A stretch of DNA of 64,000 nucleotides from Ensifer sp. MPMI2T (GCF_004827385.1 NZ_SRXN01000010.1:62001-126000); one strand, 5' to 3'. Shown: positions 43,080-53,005, counted from the stretch's first letter. The notes: generated by a model not told the origin, from the sequence alone. Made by a program: numbers and translations.

Positions 43080-44654
43080 TCACCCAAGCTGCCAGGCGAT
43101 ATAGACGAGCGTTGCTGCGATAATCCAGAGCGCAATGCGGCCGGAGCGCGTGTGGCGCGCCTCGGCCTTGCCGATCGCATGCGCGGTCTCGGCATCGAAG
43201 CGCAGCCCGTTTTCGCTCATCGCCATGAGTTCCGCGGAGAAGCGCTCGGTCCGGGCGGCGATCTCTGGCACCGCCTCGGCAACTCTCATTGCAGCGTGCA
43301 GACCATCGCGGAGGTCCGCCACGATACGCTTCGGCCCGAGGTTGTCCCTGATCCACTTGCCAACGACCGGCTCCGACGCTCTCCACATGTTGAAACGCGG
43401 GTTGAGCGTACGGGCAACACCTTCGACGACGACCATGGTCTTCTGCAGCATCACCAGTTCCGGCCGCGTCTGCATATCGAAAAGCTCGGTAACCTCGAAG
43501 AGCAGGGTCAAGAGCTTCGCCATCGAGATGGTCTCGGCCGGTTGGCCATGGATCGGTTCGCCGATGGCGCGGATCGCCTGGGCGAAGCTCGCGGCGTCAT
43601 GATGGGATGGAACGTAACCCGCCTCGAAATGCACATCGGCGACGCGCTGGTAGTCGCGCATGATGAAGCCGTAGAGGATCTCGGCGAGAAAGCGGCGTTC
43701 CTTTTTGCCGAGCCGCCCGACGATGCCCATGTCGACGGCGACGATATGTCCGGCGTCGTCGACGAAGAGATTGCCCTGGTGCATGTCCGCGTGGAAAAAT
43801 CCGTCCCGCAGCGTGTGGCGCAGGAAGGACTGGATCAGCGTTTCGGCCAACCGATTGAGATCGTGGCCGGCACGCTTCAGTCCTTCAATATCGGACATCT
43901 TCACGCCGTCGATCCATTCCATGGTGACGACGTCGCGGCCGGTGCGTTCCCAGTCGACCTTGGGCACGCGAAAACCGGAGTCTTCCTTGGTGTTTTCTCC
44001 GAGTTCGGAAAGTGCCGCGGCCTCGAGCCTCAGGTCCATTTCGACCTTGGTCGTCTGCTCCAACGTCTTTGTAACCTCGACCGGCCTCAGCCGCCGCGTA
44101 TAGGGAAGAAACCGCTCCTGCATGCGGGAGACCAAGTACATCGCCTCGATGTCTGCGGCAAAGCGCTGGCGCACGCCCGGGCGGATGACTTTCACAGCCA
44201 CCTTTTCGCGCTTGCCGTCGCGCAGCACGACGGCGGGATGGACCTGTGCGATCGAGGCGGCCGCCATCGGCTCGGAAAATTCAGCAAAAAGCGTATCGAC
44301 CGATCGGCCGAGCGAGCCTTCGATCGCGACCCTGGCGTCGCTCTCGGGGAACGTCGCCATCCGGTCCTGCAAGAGCGAGAGGTCAGCAGCGAGCTCGGCA
44401 CCGACGACATCCGGGCGCGTCGCCAGGAACTGGCCGATCTTGACGTAGGATGGACCGAGCCGTTCGACGGCCCGGGCAAGCCGGCCGCTGCGCGCCTCCA
44501 ACCGGGCCCTGCGGCGCGCGAGCAATCCTGCGAGCCGCTGCACGAAGCGCGCGAGCGGAGGAAGATGCTCGGACGGGACGGCAGAAAAGGCGTCCTCGCG
44601 CGCAAGGACCCAGCCGATCCGCACGAGGCGGAAATATGCTCCAGGCGTGCTCAT
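43080..44654 (-). CDS. ubiB: Ubiquinone biosynthesis regulatory protein kinase UbiB
   Basis: A 524-residue atypical ABC1/ADCK-type kinase needed for ubiquinone synthesis. Hallmarks are SYVKIGQFLATRPDVVGAELAADLSLLQDRM (the KxGQ region), the alanine-rich loop MAAASIAQVHPAV, VAVKVIRPGV and FFHADMHQGNLFVDDAG for the catalytic/metal site. Two C-terminal hydrophobic stretches (ALWIIAATLVYIAWQLG at the end) anchor it in the inner membrane. It follows ubiE by five bases, so the two are an operon. Confidence 0.95.
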   Translation of the reverse strand: MSTPGAYFRLVRIGWVLAREDAFSAVPSEHLPPLARFVQRLAGLLARRRARLEARSGRLARAVERLGPSYVKIGQFLATRPDVVGAELAADLSLLQDRMATFPESDARVAIEGSLGRSVDTLFAEFSEPMAAASIAQVHPAVVLRDGKREKVAVKVIRPGVRQRFAADIEAMYLVSRMQERFLPYTRRLRPVEVTKTLEQTTKVEMDLRLEAAALSELGENTKEDSGFRVPKVDWERTGRDVVTMEWIDGVKMSDIEGLKRAGHDLNRLAETLIQSFLRHTLRDGFFHADMHQGNLFVDDAGHIVAVDMGIVGRLGKKERRFLAEILYGFIMRDYQRVADVHFEAGYVPSHHDAASFAQAIRAIGEPIHGQPAETISMAKLLTLLFEVTELFDMQTRPELVMLQKTMVVVEGVARTLNPRFNMWRASEPVVGKWIRDNLGPKRIVADLRDGLHAAMRVAEAVPEIAARTERFSAELMAMSENGLRFDAETAHAIGKAEARHTRSGRIALWIIAATLVYIAWQLG

Positions 44655-44659
44655 TGCGT

Positions 44660-45436
44660 TCAGATTTTCCAGCCGGAATGAAGTGCTGCGATACCGCCGG
44701 TATAGTTGGTGAACGTGACGCGGGCAAAGCCGGCCTTGGTGATCATGGCGGCGAAATCCCGCTGATTCGGGAACTTCCGGATCGATTCGACCAGATACTG
44801 GTAGGGCGCATCGTCGCCGGTGATCAGTTTGCCGAATTTGGGAATCGCGTTGAACGACCAGGCATCATAGAAACGATCAAGCAGCGGCATTTCGACCTCG
44901 GAAAATTCGAGCACCAGCAACCGTCCGCCGCGCTTCAATACGCGATAGGCCTCCTTGAGCGCCACGTCGATGCGCGGCACATTGCGGATACCGAAGGCAA
45001 TCGTATAGGCATCGAAGGAATTCGAAGCGAAAGGCAGGTCCTCGGCATTCGCCTCGACGAAGTCGAGATTGGGCGCAAGCTTCTTCTTTCTTGCCCGTTC
45101 GGCCCCGACGGCGAGCATCGACCCGTTGATATCGAGCACTGTCGCATGTGCCTTGCGATCGGAGGCTTCGACGATGCGAAACGCGATATCGCCGGTGCCG
45201 CCGGCCACATCGAGCACCCGATAGCCCTCCCGCCGCGGCGGATTGAGCGCCGCGATCATCGCATCCTTCCAGACACGGTGAAGCCCGGCCGACATCACGT
45301 CGTTCATGATGTCGTAGCGCTTGGCGACCTTGTGGAAGACATCGTTGACAAGCGGCTGCTTTTCGCCCGCGCCGACCTCGCGAAAACCGAAGGAGGTTTC
45401 CATGCCCCCATTGGCCGATACGCGCTCATCCGTCAT
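44660..45436 (-). CDS. ubiE: Ubiquinone/menaquinone methyltransferase UbiE
   Basis: A 258-residue class I SAM methyltransferase for C-methylation in ubiquinone synthesis. The signature start [21 protein letters not shown] is followed by the SAM-binding [43 protein letters not shown] and [17 protein letters not shown]. The ATG at 45436 has GGAG eight bases upstream. Rhizobial rings carry ubiquinone-10, so this should be the ubiquinone step. Operon with ubiB; divergent from mutM. Confidence 0.95.
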   Translation of the reverse strand: MTDERVSANGGMETSFGFREVGAGEKQPLVNDVFHKVAKRYDIMNDVMSAGLHRVWKDAMIAALNPPRREGYRVLDVAGGTGDIAFRIVEASDRKAHATVLDINGSMLAVGAERARKKKLAPNLDFVEANAEDLPFASNSFDAYTIAFGIRNVPRIDVALKEAYRVLKRGGRLLVLEFSEVEMPLLDRFYDAWSFNAIPKFGKLITGDDAPYQYLVESIRKFPNQRDFAAMITKAGFARVTFTNYTGGIAALHSGWKI

Positions 45437-45524
45437 CACGAAAACTCCACTTCAACCAATTTTTCCGGCACCATAGCGAAATCGCCCCGTCCGCGCTATC
45501 TCAGCGGTGAGGATGGCTGCGGCC

Positions 45525-45562
45525 TACAGCGTCGTGCGTCTTTCGGACGCACAGGGTCGCGG
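45525..45562. repeat. Partial RIME-type palindrome upstream of mutM
   Basis: TACAGCG precedes GTGCGTC (45534-45540) with GACGCAC (45546-45552), then GGTCGCGGTA. It resembles the GCGCGTCTGATCAGACGCGC half of the mosaic elements but is shorter and diverged. Confidence 0.5.
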
Positions 45563-45657
45563 TAACACCTTGAATCGCTGCATCCCTATAGGACATCAAT
45601 GCCGTGAAGGGAATGCCGCACACGACTGGTGCGCGAGCGCAAGAAGGAAGACGTAGA

Positions 45658-46548
45658 ATGCCGGAATTGCCCGAGGTCGAGACGGTGAAGCGGGGGCTGG
45701 CGCCGACCATGGAGGGGGCGCTGCTCGTGCGGGCGGAGTTGCGCAGACCGGACCTGCGCTTTCCCTTTCCCGACAATTTTTCAGCCTCCGTCTCCGGGCG
45801 CCGCATCGTTTCGCTGTCGCGCCGGGCCAAATACCTGATGATCGATCTCGAAGGCGGCGATGTGATCATCGCGCATCTCGGCATGTCCGGTTCCTTCCGG
45901 ATCGAGGCCGGCGACGATCCTACCAAACCGGGCAAGTTCCATCATCCGCGCGGTAAGGACGAGAAGCACGACCACGTGATCTTTCATCTCGACAGCCAAT
46001 CCGGCCCCGCGCGCGTGATCTACAACGACCCGCGCCGCTTCGGCTTCATGGATCTCGCCCGGCGCGACAGGATCGCCGATCACGTGTACTTCCGCGACCT
46101 TGGCCAGGAGCCGACGGGCAACGCGCTCGATGCCGCCTACCTCGCCGCGCGCTTCGCCGGCAAGGCGCAGCCCATCAAGGCAGCGCTTCTGGATCAGAAG
46201 ATCGTTGCCGGCCTTGGCAATATCTATGTTTGCGAAGCTCTGTGGCGGTCGGACCTGTCGCCCTCCCGACCGGCCGGCTCGCTGGTGGACAAACGCGGGC
46301 AGGCGAAGCAAGGCCTGGTGAAATTGACCCAGGCGATCCACGACGTGATCGCCGACGCTATCGCCGCCGGCGGCTCGTCCTTGAAGGACCACATCCAGGC
46401 GGACGGCTCGCTCGGCTATTTCCAGCATTCCTTTTCGGTCTACGATCGTGAAGGCGAGACTTGCCCCAAGCCGAGCTGCGGCGGTACCGTCGCCCGCATC
46501 GTTCATGCCGGGCGTTCGACCTTCTACTGCCCGCGCTGCCAGAAATAG
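45658..46548 (+). CDS. mutM: Formamidopyrimidine-DNA glycosylase
   Basis: A 296-residue DNA-repair glycosylase/AP lyase that removes 8-oxoguanine and formamidopyrimidines. The N-terminal PELPEVE supplies the catalytic Pro2 and Glu3. Then come the beta-clamp [11 protein letters not shown], the helix-two-turn-helix in [21 protein letters not shown] and the C-terminal zinc finger [27 protein letters not shown]. The ATG at 45658 is the only one that exposes Pro2. It is followed by echA 39 bases later. Confidence 0.97.
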   Translation: MPELPEVETVKRGLAPTMEGALLVRAELRRPDLRFPFPDNFSASVSGRRIVSLSRRAKYLMIDLEGGDVIIAHLGMSGSFRIEAGDDPTKPGKFHHPRGKDEKHDHVIFHLDSQSGPARVIYNDPRRFGFMDLARRDRIADHVYFRDLGQEPTGNALDAAYLAARFAGKAQPIKAALLDQKIVAGLGNIYVCEALWRSDLSPSRPAGSLVDKRGQAKQGLVKLTQAIHDVIADAIAAGGSSLKDHIQADGSLGYFQHSFSVYDREGETCPKPSCGGTVARIVHAGRSTFYCPRCQK

Positions 46549-46587
46549 GGCGCTCGGCCGGGCGCATCAGAATGGAGGAGATCTAGA

Positions 46588-47361
46588 ATGAGTTACGAGA
46601 CGTTGCTGGTTGAGACACGTGGACGGGTGGGCCTGATCACGCTCAACCGCCCGCAGGCGCTGAATGCCCTGAATTCGACCGTGATGCGGGAGCTCGATGC
46701 GGCGTTCAAGGCTTTCGATGCCGACAAGGAGATCGGCGCGATCGTCCTCACCGGTTCGGAGCGCGCATTCGCGGCCGGCGCCGATATCAAGGAGATGCAG
46801 GCGCTAGATTTCGTCGATTCTTACCTTAGCGATTTTCTCGGTGGCTGGGAGCGGGTGGCTAGTGCCCGCAAGCCGGTGATTGCTGCCGTTTCCGGCTTTG
46901 CGCTCGGCGGTGGCTGCGAGCTCGCGATGATGTGCGACATCATCTTTGCGTCGGAGACGGCGAAATTCGGGCAGCCGGAAATTACCCTCGGCGTCATTCC
47001 GGGCATGGGCGGCTCCCAGCGCCTCACCCGTGCCGTCGGCAAGGCGAAGGCCATGGACCTCGTTTTGACCGGGCGGATGATGGATGCGGCGGAAGCCGAG
47101 CGGTCGGGACTCGTTTCGCGTGTGGTGGCGCCTGAAAAACTGATGGAAGAAGCGCTCGCCGCCGCCGAAAAGATCGCCGCCTTCTCGCTGCCGGCGGTGA
47201 TGATGGCCAAGGAGGCAGTCAACCGCTCTTTGGAGGTTGCCTTGGCCGAAGGTCTGCGCTTCGAGCGGCGGCTTTTCCAGTCGCTCTTTGCGACCGAGGA
47301 TCAGAAGGAGGGGATGGCAGCCTTCGTTGGAAAGCGCAAAGCCGAATTCAGGCACAAGTGA
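46588..47361 (+). CDS. Enoyl-CoA hydratase
   Basis: A 257-residue crotonase-fold enzyme of fatty-acid beta-oxidation. Motifs are [22 protein letters not shown] (oxyanion loop and first catalytic Glu region), [24 protein letters not shown], and [39 protein letters not shown] with the second catalytic Glu. The ATG has GGAGGAG. The hairpin after the stop and the rpsT promoter lie in the following 190 bases, so the gene probably ends its own transcript with mutM. Confidence 0.93.
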   Translation: MSYETLLVETRGRVGLITLNRPQALNALNSTVMRELDAAFKAFDADKEIGAIVLTGSERAFAAGADIKEMQALDFVDSYLSDFLGGWERVASARKPVIAAVSGFALGGGCELAMMCDIIFASETAKFGQPEITLGVIPGMGGSQRLTRAVGKAKAMDLVLTGRMMDAAEAERSGLVSRVVAPEKLMEEALAAAEKIAAFSLPAVMMAKEAVNRSLEVALAEGLRFERRLFQSLFATEDQKEGMAAFVGKRKAEFRHK

Positions 47362-47395
47362 CGCGCAAAGCGCGCAGTTTTCTCAAATTTGCGCG

Positions 47396-47424
47396 TTGAC
47401 GAGAGGGCGGTTTCCAGCTATACG
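47396..47424 (+). promoter_or_regulatory. Predicted sigma-70 promoter of rpsT
   Basis: TTGACG (47396-47401), a 17-base spacer and TATACG (47419-47424). A CGCGCAAA/TTTGCGCG hairpin sits just before it (47362-47395) and may terminate the previous transcript. The rpsT leader would be about 120 bases. Confidence 0.7.
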
Positions 47425-47553
47425 CCGCCCTCAGTTTGGAACGCCGCTTCCTGAGGCTTTCCGATAATGCTCCCGAATTGCTTTGGATGACAGGTCGCAG
47501 TGACCCGGCACGGCGAAGGCGGAGTTCATGTCAGTTTTCGAAGAGAGGCATCA

Positions 47554-47820
47554 ATGGCCAATACAACTTCGGCGAAAAAGGCGACCCGCAAGATCGCACG
47601 CCGCACCGCAGTGAACAAGGCCCGTCGTTCGCGCGTCCGCAACTTCATCCGCAAGGTGGAAGAAGCCATCGCCTCCGGCGATCAGGCGGTCGCCGCCGCC
47701 GCTCTCAAGGCAGCGCAGCCGGAACTGATGCGCGCAGCCACCAAGGGCGTGCTGCATGCCAACACGGCATCGCGTAAGGTTTCCCGCCTTGCACAGCGCG
47801 TGAAGGCCCTTTCGGCGTAA
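47554..47820 (+). CDS. rpsT: 30S ribosomal protein S20
   Basis: An 88-residue basic helical ribosomal protein. The sequence [21 protein letters not shown] and [26 protein letters not shown] are diagnostic for S20, which binds 16S rRNA in the body of the small subunit. The ATG at 47554 is the family start; the frame is open further upstream but unlikely to be used. A strong promoter lies 130 bases before it and a rho-independent terminator follows. In many bacteria S20 represses its own translation. Adjacent to dnaA, as in other Rhizobiales. Confidence 0.97.
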   Translation: MANTTSAKKATRKIARRTAVNKARRSRVRNFIRKVEEAIASGDQAVAAAALKAAQPELMRAATKGVLHANTASRKVSRLAQRVKALSA

Positions 47821-47850
47821 CCCGGCTAAATAAAAATCTGTTGATGAAAC

Positions 47851-47875
47851 GCCCGGCCCTTGCGCCGGGCTTTTC
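47851..47875 (+). terminator. Rho-independent terminator of rpsT
   Basis: GCCCGG (47851-47856) pairs with CCGGGC (47865-47870) and TTTTC follows directly. It lies 30 bases after the rpsT stop. Confidence 0.8.
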
Positions 47876-48750
47876 GGATTCATACTTCTGTCACGCCAGT
47901 GGACAAATTGCCGGTTTTGACTTGTGTCACTGCGATGACAAATTTTTTAAAGCAATTTCAATGGCTTACGCGAGGTCTTTGCGCGAGTGTCGTCGAAGAT
48001 CGGGGACGAGTGGGGTCCGAAGCGAGTCAAGCGAATTTTTATTTTTTTTCTTTTTCGCCAGCTAAGCAAGCGCGCGAAAACGAAAACCCTTGATTCAACT
48101 GCGATTCTTGATGGACTCAGAATGCGGCAAGCAAAAGGCGGCGAGAGAGTCAACCGGCGGCGTTTAACGGTCGGTAAAATTCGCGATTGATCTTGCGGAT
48201 CGATCCTGCCTAAATGCCTCCCACAGGGGACACGGATCATATCTGTAAAGGGAAGAACAGGCCCATTTCGATTGAGATGGCCTCGAGCTTTCTGTTCCTT
48301 GTGGCGGGGTCATTCCACGTCGTTCAATCGTACAAGTCGAGATAGAAAAACCGGACCGATGCTTCGTTTCGGAACGAGGATACTTCGTCTTGTGGTTGAG
48401 TGGGTGACTGGCAATGGGAGGGCGCCGGGAGGCGTTCCAGGAAAGAAGGAGAAAGGTGGGCTGCCCGCTTCGTACGAGGGTGCGGTGCAGCCGGTGAGGA
48501 ATGCGACTCTAACGCGGCTTGAAAGCAGCCGGGTGGAGTCGGTAAAGGCGAGGCGCGAGGGGACATTCGCTCACGAAAGCGAGCGGATGAGCGCAGCGCA
48601 CACCGGAACGGGATATGAGGAGCCTGACTTCGGTGTGACAGGGCGCCCGTCGGACGCGGCATGGCTTTGAAGGCAGCCGTGGCAGACGGGCATAAGAGAT
48701 GAGGCCGGCAGCAATGACGGCATCGGAGCGTGAATTTGGAAGGCGGCAAC
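47876..48750. promoter_or_regulatory. dnaA upstream region with a cluster of GANTC sites
   Basis: No gene is supported in these 875 bases. Eight GANTC sites occur: 47877, 48024, 48092, 48103, 48114, 48147, 48505 and 48536. Three of them (48092, 48103, 48114) are exactly 11 bases apart. GANTC is the target of the cell-cycle methylase CcrM in alphaproteobacteria. No TTATCCACA-type DnaA boxes are visible, so this looks like a dnaA control region rather than the chromosome origin. Confidence 0.6.
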
Positions 48751-50277
48751 ATGCAGATGAATTTGGCGACGGCACCTGACGCGCGTCAGGCCGGAAGCAA
48801 TCAGTCTCAGGCGGCGGGGGAAAAACAGGACATGCGGCATGACGCAGTTTTTGAGCGGGTAAGTGCGCGTTTGAAAGCTCAAGTCGGTCCGGATGTCTTC
48901 GCAAGCTGGTTTGGACGTCTCAAGCTCCATTCGATTTCCAAGAGCGTTGTACGTCTTTCGGTGCCCACGACGTTTTTGAAGTCCTGGATCAACAACCGAT
49001 ATCTCGATCTCATTACCAGCCTGTTCCAGCAGGAAGACGGCGAAATTCTGAAGGTGGAAATCCTCGTCCGCACCGCAACACGCGGTGCGCGCCCGGTTGC
49101 CCACGAAGAAGCGATGCCGGCAGCAGCAGAAACGGCTCCGGTGGCCCCGGCACGCCGTCCGGCAGCGGCCCAGCCGATTGCCTCGGTCGCCGCGGCGGCG
49201 GTGGCAGCGGTCCAGAAACCGGCGCAGGCACCGCTTTTCGGCTCGCCGCTCGATCAGCGCTATAACTTCGACAGTTTCGTCGAAGGTTCGTCGAACCGGG
49301 TGGCGCTCGCAGCCGCGCGCACCATCGCAGAGGCTGGCGCCGGCGCGGTGCGTTTCAATCCGCTCTTCATCCATTCGAGTGTTGGGCTCGGCAAGACGCA
49401 TCTCCTGCAGGCGATCGCAATTGCCGCCCTGCAGAGCGCGCGGGCGCCGCGCGTCGTCTACCTGACGGCGGAATACTTCATGTGGCGCTTCGCGACCGCG
49501 ATCCGCGACAACGATGCTCTGTCTCTTAAGGAATCGCTGCGCAACATCGATCTTCTCGTGATCGATGACATGCAGTTCCTGCAGGGCAAGTCGATCCAGC
49601 ACGAGTTCTGCCATCTGCTGAACATGCTGCTCGACTCGGCCAAGCAGGTCGTGGTCGCTGCCGACCGCGCGCCATGGGAGCTGGAATCGCTCGACAGCCG
49701 GGTTCGCTCTCGACTTCAGGGCGGTGTTGCGATCGAGATGGAAGGTCCGGATTACGAGATGCGTCTGGAGATGCTGAAGCGGCGGCTAGAGGCCGCGCGC
49801 CAGGATGACGCATCGCTCGATATTCCGACCGATATCCTGTGCCATGTCGCGCGCAATGTCACGGCCAGCGGCCGCGAACTGGAGGGAGCGTTTAACCAGC
49901 TGCTCTTCCGCCGCTCCTTCGAGCCTCAGCTCTCGATCGAGCGCGTCGACGAACTGCTCGGTCATCTGGTCAATGCCGGTGAACCGCGGCGGGTGCGCAT
50001 CGAAGACATCCAGCGTGTCGTCGCCAAGCACTACAACGTTTCGCGCCAGGAACTGGTGTCGAACCGCCGCACGCGCGTCATCGTCAAGCCGCGGCAGATC
50101 GCCATGTATCTGTCGAAGACCCTGACGCCGCGCTCCTTCCCGGAAATCGGTCGGCGCTTTGGCGGTCGCGATCACACGACCGTCTTGCATGCGGTGCGCA
50201 AGATCGAAGAGATGATCGCGGCAGACACGAAGCTCAGCCATGAGATCGAACTCTTGAAGCGGCTGATCAACGAATAA
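48751..50277 (+). CDS. dnaA: Chromosomal replication initiator DnaA
   Basis: The protein has 508 residues from the ATG at 48751 (GGAAGG upstream); a GTG at 48730 would add seven residues. Domain I covers roughly residues 30-110 ([21 protein letters not shown]), and an Ala/Pro-rich linker follows. Domain III carries the Walker [15 protein letters not shown], Walker [15 protein letters not shown] and sensor segments. Domain IV ends with [21 protein letters not shown] and the DnaA signature [17 protein letters not shown]. It initiates replication at oriC. A long GANTC-rich leader and a strong terminator frame the gene. Confidence 0.97.
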   Translation: MQMNLATAPDARQAGSNQSQAAGEKQDMRHDAVFERVSARLKAQVGPDVFASWFGRLKLHSISKSVVRLSVPTTFLKSWINNRYLDLITSLFQQEDGEILKVEILVRTATRGARPVAHEEAMPAAAETAPVAPARRPAAAQPIASVAAAAVAAVQKPAQAPLFGSPLDQRYNFDSFVEGSSNRVALAAARTIAEAGAGAVRFNPLFIHSSVGLGKTHLLQAIAIAALQSARAPRVVYLTAEYFMWRFATAIRDNDALSLKESLRNIDLLVIDDMQFLQGKSIQHEFCHLLNMLLDSAKQVVVAADRAPWELESLDSRVRSRLQGGVAIEMEGPDYEMRLEMLKRRLEAARQDDASLDIPTDILCHVARNVTASGRELEGAFNQLLFRRSFEPQLSIERVDELLGHLVNAGEPRRVRIEDIQRVVAKHYNVSRQELVSNRRTRVIVKPRQIAMYLSKTLTPRSFPEIGRRFGGRDHTTVLHAVRKIEEMIAADTKLSHEIELLKRLINE

Positions 50278-50312
50278 GCCATCCGTCGATGGTAGGCTGG
50301 CGCTTACGAACT

Positions 50313-50336
50313 GGCCCGGCTCTGCCGGGCCTTTTT
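50313..50336 (+). terminator. Rho-independent terminator of dnaA
   Basis: GGCCCGGC (50313-50320), a TCT loop, GCCGGGCC (50324-50331), then TTTTTG. The stem is perfect. Confidence 0.9.
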
Positions 50337-50355
50337 GTTGCGCGTACGTTGCCCT

Positions 50356-50460
50356 CTACAGCGCCGCGCGTCTGATCAGACGCGCAACGGCCGCTGTAGA
50401 GCTTTGAGTTTCTGCATGATTTTGTCCTTAAATCGATTCCGATTTAAGGAATCATGCAGC
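50356..50460 (-). repeat. RIME-type mosaic palindromic element (inverted copy)
   Basis: Contains TACAGCGCCGCGCGTCTGAT and, after the Tn-free core, CTGCATGATTTTGTCCTTAA with a mirrored GATTTAAGGAATCATGCAG. It is the same unit as 28500-28603 and 52336-52441, in the opposite orientation. With the dnaA terminator it fills most of the 368-base gap before 50646. Confidence 0.78.
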
Positions 50461-50645
50461 AGGCTTCTTTGTCGCGCTGATTTTGGATCGAGTCGAACCA
50501 GAATCCTGAACTGAACTGTTCACAGGGATGAACCGCATTTTCCTCACTCGCCGGCGGTCCAATTCCGCGATCGATACATTTTTTTCGCCTCGCTTGTCGG
50601 CTATCACTAGCTCCATTCGTCTTCAGACCAGCCGAGGAGTTTTCA

Positions 50646-51020
50646 ATGCTTTATGCGGTGCTTTGCTACAACGATGAAAGTGTGACGAGTGCCTGGAGCA
50701 AGGAGGAGGACGACAAGGTCATGCGCGACCTTACCGCCGTCCAGCGCAAGTATGTCGAAGCCGGCAAGCTTGGACCGGTTGCGCGCCTTCTGCCGACGAC
50801 GGCGGCCACCACGCTGCGCCACGCCGCCGGCGAGACAATCGTCATCGACGGCCCTTTCGCCGAAACCAAGGAGCAGTTGCTCGGCTTCTATCTGATCGAT
50901 TGCGGGTCACTGGACGAGGCCCTCGACTTCGCCCGCGACTTGAGTACCGCCAATCCGAGCTCGGGCTCCTACGAGGTCCGGCCGCTTTCTCTCTATAAGC
51001 CCAGTGAGCTTCCCTCATGA
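50646..51020 (+). CDS. YCII/DGPF-domain protein
   Basis: A 124-residue small domain protein with the family pattern: MLYAVLCYNDESV, LRHAAGETIVIDGPFAETKEQLLGFYLIDCGS (the DGPF motif) and a SYEVRPLSLY end. GAGGAG lies before the ATG. Its stop overlaps the start of the sigma-factor gene (ATGA). DGPF proteins are the standard partners of ECF42-type sigma factors, whose target promoters lie before the DGPF genes. Biochemical role unknown. Confidence 0.9.
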   Translation: MLYAVLCYNDESVTSAWSKEEDDKVMRDLTAVQRKYVEAGKLGPVARLLPTTAATTLRHAAGETIVIDGPFAETKEQLLGFYLIDCGSLDEALDFARDLSTANPSSGSYEVRPLSLYKPSELPS

Positions 51021-52291
51021 CAGACACTACCTGGATCGACCTCGCTCTGGTATCCGCCCGGCCGCAGGCGATGGGCGCGCTTCTGCGCTATTTTCGCAAT
51101 CTCGACGTGGCCGAGGAAGCCTTCCAGGAGGCCTGCATCCGGGCATTGAAAGCCTGGCCGAAGAGTGGTCCACCGCGGGATCCCGCGGCATGGCTGATCT
51201 TCGTCGGTCGCAACAGCGGCATCGACAGGGTGCGACGGCAGGCACGCGAAACGGTGCTGCCGCCGGAGGAATTGCTGTCGGACCTCGAAGACAGCGAGAG
51301 CGAGCTCGCCGACCGGCTCGACGGGTCACATTACCGCGATGACATCCTGCGGCTGCTCTTCGTCTGCAGCAATCCGGCTCTGCCGGCGACCCAGCAGATC
51401 GCGCTGGCGCTGCGGGTCGTCTCCGGCCTCTCTGTCAGGCAGATCGCGCGCGCCTTTCTCGTCAGCGAGGCGGCGATGGAACAGCGCATTACCCGCGCCA
51501 AGGCGCGCGTCGCAGCGGCGGGCATTCCCTTCGAGACGCCTGACGCCGCCGATCGCGCCGAGCGGCTCGCGGCCGTGGCGACGATGATTTACCTCGTCTT
51601 CAATGAGGGCTATTCGGCGATGAATGGCGCGGAGGGTGTGTCGGCAGATCTGTGCGACGAGGCGATCCGGCTCGCCCGGCTGCTCCTCAGGCTGTTTCCG
51701 GCCGAACCGGAAATCATGGGCCTGACTGCGCTGTTGTTGCTGCAGCATTCGCGTGCCAAGGCCCGCTTCGATGCACATGGCGCCATCGTCCTGCTCGAAG
51801 ATCAGGACCGGCGGCTGTGGAACAGGGGAATGATCACCGAGGCGCTCGCGATGATCGACAAGGCCATGCGGCACCGCCGTCCCGGCCCCTACCAGGTCCA
51901 GGCGGCGATTGCGGCGCTTCATGCGCGCGCCGAGCGTCCCGAGCTGACGGACTGGGAGGAGATCGACCTCCTCTATCAGACGCTCGAACGCCTGCAACCG
52001 TCGCCCGTCGTCACCCTCAACCGCGCCGTCGCAGTGTCGAAGCGCGAGGGGCCGGAGGCGGCACTGGCACTTGTCGAGCCGCTTGGTGAAAGGCTTTCCG
52101 GTTATTTCTACTATCACGGTCTACGCGGCGGGCTGCTCAAGCAGATGGGGCGCGCCGGCGAGGCGCGCGTTGCGTTCGACCGCGCCATTGCGCTTGCGAC
52201 GAACGCGGCGGAGGCCGCCTATATCCGCATGCAGCTTGATCATCTTGCGGCGGAAACAGGTCGCCCGGACCTAGCCGAGGAAAAACAATAA
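51017..52291 (+). CDS. ECF42-type RNA polymerase sigma factor with C-terminal extension
   Basis: A 424-residue protein. The N-terminal sigma-2 region (LLRYFRNLDVAEEAFQEACIRALKAWPKSGPPRDPAAWL) and a sigma-4 region (VVSGLSVRQIARAFLVSEAAMEQRITRAKAR) are followed by a DUF6596-like part (YLVFNEGYSAMNG) and helical repeats. The long C-terminal domain replaces an anti-sigma factor in ECF42 proteins and is needed for activity in the studied example. ATGA overlap with the YCII gene. Signal unknown. Confidence 0.9.
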   Translation: MTDTTWIDLALVSARPQAMGALLRYFRNLDVAEEAFQEACIRALKAWPKSGPPRDPAAWLIFVGRNSGIDRVRRQARETVLPPEELLSDLEDSESELADRLDGSHYRDDILRLLFVCSNPALPATQQIALALRVVSGLSVRQIARAFLVSEAAMEQRITRAKARVAAAGIPFETPDAADRAERLAAVATMIYLVFNEGYSAMNGAEGVSADLCDEAIRLARLLLRLFPAEPEIMGLTALLLLQHSRAKARFDAHGAIVLLEDQDRRLWNRGMITEALAMIDKAMRHRRPGPYQVQAAIAALHARAERPELTDWEEIDLLYQTLERLQPSPVVTLNRAVAVSKREGPEAALALVEPLGERLSGYFYYHGLRGGLLKQMGRAGEARVAFDRAIALATNAAEAAYIRMQLDHLAAETGRPDLAEEKQ

Positions 52292-52335
52292 AATTTCGGC
52301 TGTCGCTGTCGGACTCTGATTTCTCTATTCGTCCT

Positions 52336-52441
52336 TACTGCATGTTTCCTTAAATCATAGCCGATTTAAGAATAAAAACATGCAGCAATTCAAAGGACTA
52401 CAGCGCCCTTTGCGCGTCTGATCAGACGCGCGGCGCTGTAG
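52336..52441 (+). repeat. RIME-type mosaic palindromic element
   Basis: TACTGCATGTTTCCTTAAAT at the left, CATGCAGCAATTCAAAGGA, then CTACAGCGCCCTTTGCGCGT and a closing GCGCGGCGCTGTAG. It differs from 28500-28603 at only a few positions. It separates the sigma-factor gene from the AHSA1-type gene. Confidence 0.82.
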
Positions 52442-52468
52442 ACTGAAACCACCACGGAGGAATGGAAA

Positions 52469-52951
52469 ATGACTGCAGCGACCGACATCAAGCCCGCCGA
52501 CGAGCGCGAACTGGTGCTCACCCGCCTCATCGATGCGCCACGCGAAAAGGTTTATCGCGCCTTCACGGATGCGGAGCTCCTGAAGCAATGGTTTGCACCC
52601 TTGCCGTGGACAATTACGGAAGCGGAACTCGATGTCAGGTCAGGCGGCACCAACCGGTTCGTCATGCGTTCCCCGGAGGGCGAGCTCTATCCCAATCAGG
52701 GCGTCTATCTGGAGGTCGTTCCGAACGAGAAGCTGGTCCTGACCGATGCATACACAGAAGCCTGGAAGCCTTCGGAGAAACCGTTCATGACGGCGATCCT
52801 GACCTTCGAGGACGAGGACGGCAAGACGCGCTACACGGCCCGCGCCCGCCACTGGAGCGCGGCGGACCGGGAGGCGCACGAAAAGATGGGCTTTCATGAG
52901 GGCTGGGGCCAATGCGCCGACCAGCTCGCGGCACTTGTCGCAAAACTCTGA
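52469..52951 (+). CDS. SRPBCC/AHSA1-family protein
   Basis: A 160-residue protein with the START-like fold of the AHSA1 family: ELVLTRLIDAPREKVYRAFTDAELLKQWFAP near the N-terminus, a middle strand set, and the C-terminal GFHEGWGQCADQLAALVAKL helix. GGAGGA lies before the ATG. Family members usually bind hydrophobic ligands; the ligand here is unknown. Genes of this type often sit in the regulons of ECF42-type sigma factors, and this one lies directly after the sigma gene, although a RIME-type element intervenes. Confidence 0.9.
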   Translation: MTAATDIKPADERELVLTRLIDAPREKVYRAFTDAELLKQWFAPLPWTITEAELDVRSGGTNRFVMRSPEGELYPNQGVYLEVVPNEKLVLTDAYTEAWKPSEKPFMTAILTFEDEDGKTRYTARARHWSAADREAHEKMGFHEGWGQCADQLAALVAKL

Positions 52952-52969
52952 CACGAGTGGGCGGTGGCC

Positions 52970-53005
52970 TACAGCGCTGTGCGTCTTTCAGACAAGGTCG
53001 CTGTA
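52970..53005. repeat. Diverged RIME-type half palindrome
   Basis: TACAGCG (52970-52976) and CGCTGTA (52999-53005) enclose CTGTGCGTCTTTCAGACAAG. It looks like a decayed mosaic element with only the TACAGCG stem intact. Confidence 0.55.

Noticed and set aside
42264-44681. An 805-codon plus-strand frame antisense to ubiB, the GNAT gene and part of the AraC gene
   Set aside because: It spans three well-supported genes on the other strand and has no recognisable motif.
48272-48670. A protein gene in the dnaA leader
   Set aside because: It lacks a ribosome site and its composition (low complexity, R/G-rich) is that of noncoding sequence.
47876-48750. Chromosomal origin (oriC) beside dnaA
   Set aside because: No DnaA boxes (TTATCCACA-type) or AT-rich unwinding cluster were seen, and in rhizobia the origin is expected near hemE, away from dnaA.
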